A DNA stretch of 5,434 bases from assembly GCA_001312325.1 (NCBI GenBank), contig BBDJ01000059.1, positions 1 to 5,434 on the forward strand. The letters run 5' to 3'. Each line of letters opens with the position of its first letter. Position 1 is the stretch's first letter. This document shows positions 1 through 5,434 of the stretch, piece by piece. Both the position numbers and the translations under genes were made by a program. The notes under the pieces are model-generated. The model had not been told where the DNA came from, ran no database searches, and worked only from the letters and a program-made list of their open reading frames with translations. This DNA is from Lysinibacillus pakistanensis (GTDB lineage: Bacteria > Bacillota > Bacilli > Bacillales_A > Planococcaceae).

Positions 1-350
1 TTTACATCTATTGCTTTTTTTGTATTATAAAGACATTCTTATAGATTCTATTTTTTTGTGGATTACATTTTAGATTATGGGAAACATTTACATAATTATT
101 TTCAGGATTAAAAGATAAAGAAATTACGGAAATAGAAAAAGGTGATTGGACCGTTTTACATTTACAATTCCAATATTGATTTCGATTTTATTTAGTTGAG
201 ATGATGAAAGTTCATGAATAACGTACATTAAAGATTAGGAAATGATTCAAATATTTAAATGACCTTCTTTGCCATCTATTTTTTAAAAGTAGCTATAATC
301 AGATATATTTTTTTATAAGTTATGTAGGAAACTAAGCAATTAAATTCATT
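1..350. other. AT-rich region without an intact gene; possible decayed ORF
   Basis: This stretch lies beyond the nad operon terminator and contains no ORF with a credible start and ribosome binding site. Two short readable phrases occur on the plus strand. One frame from 31 to 111 contains DYGKHLHNYFQD and then stops. A second frame from 96 to 221 reads LFSGLKDKEITEIEKGDWT followed by VLHLQFQY, meets a TGA at 177-179, and continues FRFYLVEMMKVHE to a TAA at 219-221. The composition is more protein-like than random AT-rich DNA, so a relic of a frame-broken gene is possible, but I recognise no family. A TATAAT at 294-299 lacks a convincing -35 box. Nothing else is seen here. Confidence 0.5.
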
Positions 351-352
351 AT

Positions 353-390
353 TAAAAAATAAAACCGTCTACCTGAAAGTAAGTAGACGG
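353..390 (-). terminator. Intrinsic terminator of the nadB-nadC-nadA operon
   Basis: CCGTCTAC at 365-372 pairs perfectly with GTAGACGG at 383-390, giving an 8-bp GC-containing stem with a 10-nt loop. Read on the minus strand it is followed at once by the T-rich tract TTTTATTTTTTA (364 down to 353). It begins 11 nt after the nadA stop codon. The polarity of the T tract shows that it serves the leftward operon, so nadA is the last gene; the downstream safA and coxA of the B. subtilis arrangement are not joined to it here. Confidence 0.88.
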
Positions 391-401
391 ATTGTTGTTA
401 A

Positions 402-1505
402 TTATGCTCTGATTAGCATTCTTTCGAGAGAAATACGTGCTTCTTTTGCAGTATGAACATCTACTTGAATGCGATTATGGGGTTGCCCTTGCTCTATGCT
501 TTCTAGGCACCATAGCAGATGAGGAAGATCAATTCGATTCATAGTTAGACATGGACAGAAATGCTTATTTAAAGAGATAATTTGCTTATCAGGATGTTGT
601 GTAATAATACGATTAACAAGGTTCATTTCTGTACCGATTGCCATGAAGAGCCACTTGGTGCTTTATTAATCGTATCAATAATGTATTTTGTAGAGCCAGC
701 ATCATCTGCGGCTGCTACAACCTCACGACTACATTCTGGATGAACTAGAATGCGTATATTTGGGTGTGCTTGACGTACAAATTCAGTATGCTGAACTGTA
801 AAACCTTCATGGACAGAACAATGACCTTTCCATAAAATCACTTGGATTTTTTCAGGGGGCTGCTCTGTCTCTAGCATATTTGTATGTGGATTCCAAACAG
901 CCATATTTTCAAGTGGAACCCCTAAATCATATGCAGTATTTCTACCTAAATGTTGATCTGGTAGAAAGAAAATTCGTTGTTTTTGTGTAAATGCCCATTT
1001 GACCATATCTTTTGCATTGGAGGATGTGACACATGCCCCACCATGGCGACCAGTGAATGCTTTTATAGCAGCGGTGGAATTGACATATGTTAGCGGAATA
1101 ATTGTGTCTCCAAAAAGCTTCTGTAGAATAGGCCAGGCTTGTTCTGTTTGATAAATATCAGCCATATCAGCCATCGAACAACCTGCCCGCATATCAGGCA
1201 AATAAACATGTTGCTGTTCATTAGTTAGCATATCAGCGGTTTCAGCCATAAAGTGTACGCCACAAAATACAATATTCTCTGCTTCTTTATTAGCTGCTGA
1301 TAGCTGAGCAAGTTGCAAGGAATCACCCGTAGCATCAGCAAATTGAATAACTTCATCCTTTTGATAGTGATGACCAGGAATAAAAAGCTTACTACCTAAT
1401 TTCTTTTTTTATAGCAATTATACGAGATTCCATATCACTTTTAGATAATGTCCGGTAATGCTCTGGTAAAAGTGATGTTTGCTGCAATAAACTAGTGATG
1501 GACAA
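402..1505 (-). pseudogene. nadA: nadA, quinolinate synthase, with two frame breaks as written
   Basis: Quinolinate synthase A condenses iminoaspartate (from NadB) with dihydroxyacetone phosphate to give quinolinate, using a [4Fe-4S] cluster in the cytoplasm. The reading starts at TTG 1505-1503, 9 nt after AAAGGAG, and begins MSITSLLQQTSLLPEHYRTL, which matches the Bacillus NadA N-terminus. It breaks after AIKK at a T7 run (plus 1404-1410) where six bases would restore [20 protein letters not shown]. It breaks again at 641-642, where TGGCAATC needs TGGGCAATC to join PSGSSW to AIGTEMNL. The changes cancel (+1, -1). The repaired protein is 367 aa, the usual length, ending at TAA 404-402. All three cluster cysteines are present in repaired numbering: C109 (RAGCSMADM), C229 (KGHCSVHE) and C319 (CPCLTMNR). 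The family assignment is firm. Whether the gene is truly broken cannot be decided from sequence; homopolymer error is the more likely reading. As written, translation from the TTG stops after about 36 codons. Confidence 0.93.
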
Positions 1506-2354
1506 GGGATTTAGCTCCTTTCGTTTGTACAAGTGCACTAATATCAAAGGCTTTTACTGAATGTGTTAGGGCTCCAAGTGAGATCCATTGAATGCCCGTT
1601 TTAGCATAGCTATTTAAATTATGAAGTGTGATGCTACCCGAAGCTTCTGTAGCAATATGTGGGGGAACAGCTGGAAGCCATTGTCTTATTTCTTCAGGGC
1701 TACGATTATCAAACATAATGATATCTGCACCAGCTGCAATTGCTTCATCAAGCTGTGCTTTGGTTTCGATTTCTACCTCGATTTTAACCGTATGCCCAAT
1801 TTTTGCACGTGCAGCCTGTACTGCCTGAGCAATACTGCCAGCAAAGGCAATATGATTATCCTTTAACATTATGGAATCATATAAACCATTGCGATGATTG
1901 TAGGCACCACCGATTCTTACTGCATATTTATCTAACATACGCAGCCCTGGGATTGTTTTACGAGTATCACATATTTTTGCATTCGTACCGATCGTTTCAC
2001 GAACAGCTAAATTTGTAGCTGTAGCGATAGCAGACATGCGCTGAACAAGATTCAATATTACACGTTCCCCAATTAGTAATTTCTGAAGAGATCCATTAAT
2101 AACAGCGATTATATCCCCTTCATTTACCTCATCCCCATCTTTTTTAAGAAGCGTAATATCCATCGACCGATCAAGTAGAAGGAAACCATGTTCAATTATA
2201 GGTACGCCACAAAAAAATTCCACTTTCTTTGGCATAAAAGGAAAAAGAGCCCTGTTGTTCAGCGGAAAAAAATGAATTCACTCGATAAATCTCCATCTCC
2301 TATATCCTCATTAAAAAATTGCTTGAGCATTTCCTCGAGCTTGATGATATTCAT
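1492..2354 (-). pseudogene. nadC: nadC, nicotinate-nucleotide pyrophosphorylase, with two frame breaks as written
   Basis: NadC (quinolinate phosphoribosyltransferase) converts quinolinate and PRPP to nicotinate mononucleotide, CO2 and pyrophosphate. The correct start is ATG 2354-2352, 9 nt after GAGGA (2368-2364) and 44 nt inside nadB; it reads MNIIKLEEMLKQFFNEDIGD. That frame breaks at an A7 run (plus 2266-2272), the next segment SAEQQGSFSFYAKESGIF lies in another frame, and a second A7 run (2211-2217) shifts again into CGVPIIEHGF and the rest. Trimming each run to six gives one 286-aa protein, the normal length. In repaired numbering, substrate-binding motifs are intact: GERV (95-98), DTRKT with R131/K132, HRNG (153-156), KDNH (164-167), FDN with D215, and EASG (236-239). 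The 247-aa ORF starting at ATG 2235 lacks the N-terminal domain segment and any ribosome binding site, so that ATG is not a natural start. Assignment is firm; a genuine pseudogene versus sequencing error is open. Confidence 0.93.
1503..1521 (-). promoter_or_regulatory. nadA ribosome binding site and TTG start inside nadC
   Basis: On the minus strand AAAGGAG (1521-1515) is followed after 9 nt by TTG (1505-1503). No ATG in the correct frame precedes the conserved N-terminal NadA sequence, and the peptide from this TTG aligns from its first residue with known Bacillus NadA. The site lies within the last codons of nadC, so nadA translation is probably coupled to nadC translation. Confidence 0.82.
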
Positions 2355-3897
2355 ACAATGAATTCCTCACTTTCATCTGTCCTTGTTGAAAAATAATCCA
2401 CCTATTTGCCCATTTCGTACGATTTTGTGGTTGATCAGAGCGTATGTGGGCTCCGCGTGTTTCTGTTCGTGTAATAGCTGCATGTACCATTAGGGTGGCG
2501 ACAATATGCATCATATAAAGTTCAAGCTCTTGTTGATTCAACCCACCTAAATCAACTTGTAGAAGTGTATTTAGTGACGGTAGTTGTTGTATGAACTGTT
2601 CCATGTTTACAGGATTTCTTACTATACCCAATGTGTGCATCATTGTTTGTCGTAATTGATCTTTCGTAAATAATAATGGTGATGGTTGTCGATGATGTTT
2701 AACATCAATAGAAAAATTATTTTGCTTACAACCAGCTTTAATAATGAATTGTGCCATTCTTTGTCCAAACGTAATTCCTTCTAACAAAGAGTTACTAGCT
2801 AAACGATTGGCACCATGCACCCCGGTACAAGCAACCTCACCAATTGCATACAGATTTGAAATAGTTGTTCTCCCCATGTTATCGGCTATAACACCACCCA
2901 TTAAGAAATGGCTACCTGGTACTACAGGAATCAAACCATTTTGTATATCAATCTGGTTATCATGACATAACTGTGCAATTGCAGGGAACTTTGCCTCAAA
3001 GTGCTCGATATTTGAAATATCAATAAATGTTTCTTGTCCTGCAGCTCGTTTATTAAATAATGCAAATGCAGTAATATGACGGGGAGCTAGGTCAAGGTGA
3101 GCATGTAAACCTTTCATAATCGGTTGACGTTGTGCATCAACAAAGATTCCACCAGCACCACGTACTGCCTCAGATACTAAGCCCTTTGCCTCTCCATTAC
3201 TCCAAAGTAAGCTTGGATGAAATTGCATAAATTCCATATCACTGATGGCAGCGCCAGCACGATAGGCTAATGCGATACCATCTCCTGTATTTGTTTCATA
3301 ATTTGATGTGCATGTATAAAGGGCGCCAGCTCCTCCAGAAGCTAGAATTACATGATGAGCAAGATAGCATTTTGTTCTATTCATTCCTTTTGTTAGCACA
3401 CCCACGCACTCTCCAGTTGTATTTAATAAAAGCTCAAAGGCTGTTTCAAAGCAATTAATATTGATAGTAGGTGGTAGCTGGTTAAGCAAATAATTTATCA
3501 TTATCTGACCAGTACGATCTCCACCGGCATGTAAAATACGGCGATAACTATGTGCACCCTCTAGGCCTAGAGCTGGAGCCCCATCTGCCTGACGATCAAC
3601 AGGGAACCCCTCTTTGAGAAAATCACGTATAATTTTGGTGCCATCTTCTATAAGTACTTCTACATTCATTCTTTCATGATGATATTCTCCAGCAGTCAAT
3701 GTATCAGCAATATGAAATGTTGGATGATCCTCTTGACTTGTAACGGCAGCAATTCCACCTTGAGCACGATAGGAACTACTCATAGTAATAGATGACTTTG
3801 TAACAATCTGTACCTGAAAGTGTTCAGCAAGTATCCGCGCTGCTTGAAGGGCTGCGATTCCACTACCAATAATAAGTACATCTGTCTTTACATCCAT
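2311..3897 (-). CDS. nadB: L-aspartate oxidase NadB
   Basis: This FAD enzyme oxidises L-aspartate to iminoaspartate, the first step of de novo NAD synthesis; the unstable product is used by NadA. I place the start at ATG 3897 (MDVKTDVLIIGSG, 528 aa) because AGAAGG (3910-3905) lies 7 nt upstream. The ATG at 3903 is only 1 nt from it, and a longer frame open to 4086 would run through the control region into nadS. Visible features: the dinucleotide-binding GxGxxA (11-16), SSYRAQGGIAAV (41-52) of NadB and succinate dehydrogenase flavoproteins, EFMQFHPSL with H227, APRH with R273, GSHFLMGGV with H330, GANRLASNSLLEG with R365, and the C-terminal RTETRGAHIRSD (477-488). Length fits the family (about 530 aa). 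GANRLASNSLLEG and the single-gene context favour NadB over SdhA/FrdA. It is the first gene of the operon and its 3' end overlaps nadC. The frame is intact. Confidence 0.95.
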   Translation of the reverse strand: MDVKTDVLIIGSGIAALQAARILAEHFQVQIVTKSSITMSSSYRAQGGIAAVTSQEDHPTFHIADTLTAGEYHHERMNVEVLIEDGTKIIRDFLKEGFPVDRQADGAPALGLEGAHSYRRILHAGGDRTGQIMINYLLNQLPPTININCFETAFELLLNTTGECVGVLTKGMNRTKCYLAHHVILASGGAGALYTCTSNYETNTGDGIALAYRAGAAISDMEFMQFHPSLLWSNGEAKGLVSEAVRGAGGIFVDAQRQPIMKGLHAHLDLAPRHITAFALFNKRAAGQETFIDISNIEHFEAKFPAIAQLCHDNQIDIQNGLIPVVPGSHFLMGGVIADNMGRTTISNLYAIGEVACTGVHGANRLASNSLLEGITFGQRMAQFIIKAGCKQNNFSIDVKHHRQPSPLLFTKDQLRQTMMHTLGIVRNPVNMEQFIQQLPSLNTLLQVDLGGLNQQELELYMMHIVATLMVHAAITRTETRGAHIRSDQPQNRTKWANRWIIFQQGQMKVRNSLYEYHQARGNAQAIF

Positions 3898-3905
3898 AGT
3901 CATAC

Positions 3906-3939
3906 CTTCTTTACAGTTGTCTTGACACTTATCTTTACA
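3906..3939. promoter_or_regulatory. Probable NiaR (YrxA) operator: three decamers at 12-bp spacing
   Basis: Three related decamers sit in direct orientation exactly 12 bp apart: CTTCTTTACA (3906-3915), TGTCTTGACA (3918-3927) and TATCTTTACA (3930-3939). The central one is also a palindrome (TGTC-TT-GACA). In B. subtilis the divergent nadBCA and nifS promoters are repressed by the niacin-responsive NiaR/YrxA, and a TGTC-centred element between these genes fits my recollection of that site, which I could not verify. The site covers the nadS -35 box and the likely nadB promoter start region, so one bound repressor could close both operons. The left decamer overlaps the nadB ribosome binding site, so part of its similarity may be coincidence. 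Confidence 0.6.
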
Positions 3940-3950
3940 TAAAATTAAAA
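3922..3950 (+). promoter_or_regulatory. Sigma-A promoter for nadS
   Basis: A consensus -35 TTGACA (3922-3927) is followed after 17 bp by TTAAAA (3945-3950), a weak -10. Transcription would start near 3957, about 33 nt before the nadS ATG. The -35 box lies inside the TGTCTTGACA element, so repressor binding there would block polymerase directly. Confidence 0.55.
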
Positions 3951-3959
3951 AGAAAACAA
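3931..3959 (-). promoter_or_regulatory. Candidate sigma-A promoter for nadBCA
   Basis: On the minus strand TTGTTT (3959-3954) is followed after 16 bp by TAAAGA (3937-3932), which would start transcription about 25-30 nt before the nadB start. Both boxes are imperfect. The position is plausible because the operon must start within the 92-bp gap, and the operator would then cover the -10 and start point. Confidence 0.35.
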
Positions 3960-3989
3960 GACCTGATAAAAATAGAAAGGAAGATTTAA

Positions 3990-5069
3990 ATGATATATCT
4001 GGATTACGCAGCAACATCTCCAATGTCAGCAAATTCCCTTGAAGCATACAGTGAGGTAGCAAAACGTTATTATGGAAATAGTGCAAGCTTACATGATGCA
4101 GGGGGGCAAGCTAATTATTTTGTTGAACAGGCAAGAGCCGTTGTAGCAAAATCACTTGGCGTAAATAATGATGGTGTTATTTTTACTGGAAGTGGCACCG
4201 AAGGAAATCTCATATCAATTTTATCTTTAGCATTAGCATCAAAAAAAGGGAAGCATATTATTTCATCACAGGCAGAACACACTTCCGTACATGCTGCGTT
4301 AAATACTTTAGAAAAAATAGGTTTTATAGTGACTAGATTACCTTTACAACAAAATGGTTGTATTCATGTGAGGCAAGTACAGGAAGTGATACGCGAAGAT
4401 ACGGCACTCATAACAATTCAACATGTTAATTCAGAAATAGGCTCTATTCAACCTGTGGAAGAAATTGCAGAGTTAGCCGAAAGGTCTAATATTTACTTAC
4501 ATGTTGATTGTGTACAGTCTTTTTGTAAACTTCCGTTAAAACAGCAAGTGGATGCTATTACCATTTCAGCACATAAAATTGGAGGTCCAAAAGGGTGTGG
4601 GGCTGTTTATATAAATCCACAGCTCTGTATTCCTCCATTAACACCTGGTGTGACTCATGAGCGTGGATTAAGAGGAGGGACATTAGATACACCAGCAATT
4701 GTTGCCTTTGCCTCTGCTATTGAAAATTATCATTATAATGATCAGTATTTTCATGAACTACGAGAATATTTTAAGAGAAATTTACCAGACACTTGCAGAC
4801 TAATTGACTGTCAGAGTCAATTGCCCAATATTTGTGGTGTATTGATGAAAAATTTGGAGGGGCAATATGTTATGTTAAAATTAAATGAAGCAGGAATATG
4901 TATTTCTACAGGAAGTGCCTGCGATATTCATAGTGAATCTGGGACAAAAGCTATTTTATCAATGGGCTATTCGATGCAAGCAGCACGACAATTTTTTAGG
5001 ATCTCTTTTGGTCCTACAACGACATTTGAGGAAATTGATCAACTAAAAATGTCACTTTCTACTATTTAA
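3990..5069 (+). CDS. nadS: NadS, NifS-like cysteine desulfurase dedicated to NadA
   Basis: A PLP-dependent cysteine desulfurase takes sulfur from L-cysteine to alanine through an enzyme persulfide. In Bacillus the copy beside nadBCA (nifS/nadS) supplies the NadA [4Fe-4S] cluster. The start ATG is 8 nt after AAAGGA (3976-3981) and the product is 359 aa, somewhat shorter than the usual 380-400. Visible family features: MIYLDYAAT at the N-terminus, GSGTEGN (67-73), EHTSV with H97, HVNSEIG with N147, HVDCVQ with D173 and Q176, SAHKIGGPKG with the PLP lysine K196, RGGTLDTP (228-235), and STGSACDIHS with catalytic C311. Divergence from nadB across a shared operator supports the NAD-specific role over general IscS/SufS roles. 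An A7 run at 4241-4247 is in frame here (SKKGK), unlike the A7 runs in nadA and nadC. No niaR follows within the window, unlike B. subtilis. Confidence 0.93.
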   Translation: MIYLDYAATSPMSANSLEAYSEVAKRYYGNSASLHDAGGQANYFVEQARAVVAKSLGVNNDGVIFTGSGTEGNLISILSLALASKKGKHIISSQAEHTSVHAALNTLEKIGFIVTRLPLQQNGCIHVRQVQEVIREDTALITIQHVNSEIGSIQPVEEIAELAERSNIYLHVDCVQSFCKLPLKQQVDAITISAHKIGGPKGCGAVYINPQLCIPPLTPGVTHERGLRGGTLDTPAIVAFASAIENYHYNDQYFHELREYFKRNLPDTCRLIDCQSQLPNICGVLMKNLEGQYVMLKLNEAGICISTGSACDIHSESGTKAILSMGYSMQAARQFFRISFGPTTTFEEIDQLKMSLSTI

Positions 5070-5127
5070 TAGATTCAGTAGATAAATATTCGCATTCATA
5101 AATGTAAAAGATATACTATTCTATTGA

Positions 5128-5177
5128 CTCAATTAGTTGGAAATGAAAAATTCCCACTAATTGGGGTTCTATTTTAT
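5128..5177 (+). terminator. Hairpin terminator after nadS
   Basis: CAATTAGT (5130-5137) pairs with ACTAATTG (5156-5163). The stem continues past one mismatch with GGAA/TTCC (5139-5142 with 5151-5154) and closes on an 8-nt loop; 5128-5129 can add a pair and a wobble to 5164-5165. A moderately T-rich tail, TTCTATTTTATGTT, follows. It sits 58 nt after the nadS stop and suggests that nadS is transcribed alone. Confidence 0.65.
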
Positions 5178-5267
5178 GTTCATTTAATATTATTCTCAAT
5201 ACAAAATCTTCCTATTCCATAATTGTATAGTTTGTGTAAAATAATTGTTTTCTTTTTTTTTAACAAT

Positions 5268-5276
5268 TGCTATAAT
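5268..5276 (+). promoter_or_regulatory. Extended -10 promoter candidate
   Basis: TTGCTATAAT contains the TGnTATAAT extended -10 form with a perfect TATAAT at 5271-5276. No good -35 is present at the right distance (TTTTCT at 17 bp; TTGTTT is 20 bp away), as extended -10 promoters permit. It would transcribe toward the right edge. Confidence 0.45.
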
Positions 5277-5356
5277 GAATAGCAGAGTGATAATTTCTCT
5301 TACATGACAAAAATATCTTTAAAAAGTAATAAATTCTTTTTTTTATAAAAAAAGTA

Positions 5357-5385
5357 TTGCACAATGTGAGAAAACGTTATACAAT
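5357..5385 (+). promoter_or_regulatory. Strong sigma-A promoter for the gene beyond the right edge
   Basis: TTGCAC (5357-5362), a 17-bp spacer and TACAAT (5380-5385) form a good sigma-A promoter. A7 and T8 tracts lie immediately upstream (5337-5353) and resemble an UP element. Transcription would begin near 5391-5393, leaving a leader of more than 40 nt in the window. Confidence 0.65.
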
Positions 5386-5434
5386 AATTCTTGTCTTGAA
5401 GGACAGGTAAAACAACTTCAAAACAAAAATACAT

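Larger units (their letters stand above)
5070..5434. other. Intergenic region after nadS with outward-facing promoters
   Basis: No ORF of credible length lies here on either strand. The region holds the nadS hairpin, then AT-rich DNA with two inverted repeats: AATTGTT/AACAATT (5243-5249 and 5262-5268) and a T-run/A-run palindrome bounded by C5336 and G5354. Two promoter-like sequences point right. The final ~45 bases look like an untranslated leader (TTGTCTTGAAGGACAGG and on) that contains no ATG before the window ends. Confidence 0.6.

Noticed and set aside
294..299. Plus-strand TATAAT as a promoter.
   Set aside because: No -35-like hexamer lies at 16-18 bp, and the next features on that strand are the antisense of the nad terminator and nadA.
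402..644. An independent 80-aa gene starting MAIGTEMNL.
   Set aside because: The peptide is the C-terminus of NadA in a shifted frame; its ATG arises from the codons at the frame break.
1404..1410. Programmed ribosomal -1 frameshifting at A AAA AAA G.
   Set aside because: The restored frame needs +1 movement (one base skipped), the opposite of the -1 direction, and no stimulatory structure is evident.
1621..2018. Plus-strand ORFs of 66-81 codons antisense to nadC.
   Set aside because: They overlap strongly conserved NadC code, lack ribosome binding sites, and resemble no protein family.
2744..3458. Plus-strand ORFs of 62-73 codons antisense to nadB.
   Set aside because: They are shadows of the conserved NadB frame with no independent signals.
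3898..3989. A riboswitch (for example an NAD or NMN sensor) controlling nadB or nadS.
   Set aside because: The whole divergent gap is 92 bp and each leader about 30 nt, too short for a structured aptamer; a repressor operator explains it better.
3898..4086. N-terminal extension of NadB to a 591-aa protein with a hydrophobic stretch (SSFLFLSGLVFFLIL).
   Set aside because: The extra 63 residues run through the divergent control region and the antisense of nadS. A good ribosome binding site and family alignment place the start at 3897.

Overview
The window holds a complete de novo NAD (quinolinate) biosynthesis locus from a low-GC Gram-positive bacterium. It has the layout known from Bacillus subtilis: a leftward nadB-nadC-nadA operon and, diverging from it, a rightward nadS (nifS-like) cysteine desulfurase gene. 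The AT-rich intergenic DNA, strong AAGGAG-type ribosome binding sites, a TTG start on nadA, and the close resemblance of the products to Bacillus NadA/NadB/NadC/NadS point to Bacillales. A Lysinibacillus- or Planococcaceae-like genome is a guess, not a demonstration.

Layout. Positions 1-350 are AT-rich with no intact gene, only short phrases that could be a decayed ORF. Positions 353-390 are a good intrinsic terminator for the leftward operon. nadA spans 402-1505, nadC 1492-2354 and nadB 2311-3897, all on the minus strand with overlapping ends (14 nt nadC/nadA, 44 nt nadB/nadC). Positions 3898-3989 are a 92-bp divergent control region. It carries three decamers at 12-bp spacing around TGTCTTGACA, the likely operator of the niacin-responsive repressor NiaR (YrxA). 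nadS runs from 3990 to 5069 on the plus strand and ends in a hairpin at 5128-5165. The last ~270 bp hold two plausible sigma-A promoters pointing right, toward a gene outside the window.

How the genes work together: NadB oxidises L-aspartate to iminoaspartate. NadA, a [4Fe-4S] enzyme, condenses it with dihydroxyacetone phosphate to quinolinate. NadC converts quinolinate plus PRPP to nicotinate mononucleotide. NadS supplies sulfur for the NadA cluster.

The striking point is that nadA and nadC do not read through as written. Each has two single-base frame breaks, although protein-level conservation is excellent on both sides of every break. Three of the four breaks are extra bases in A/T runs (7 where 6 restores the frame); the fourth is a missing G. 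Repaired, NadC is 286 aa and NadA 367 aa, both normal family lengths. Homopolymer sequencing error is the likeliest explanation, recent pseudogenisation next, and RNA-level slippage a long shot. I found no mobile element, CRISPR array, RNA gene or clearly new system.
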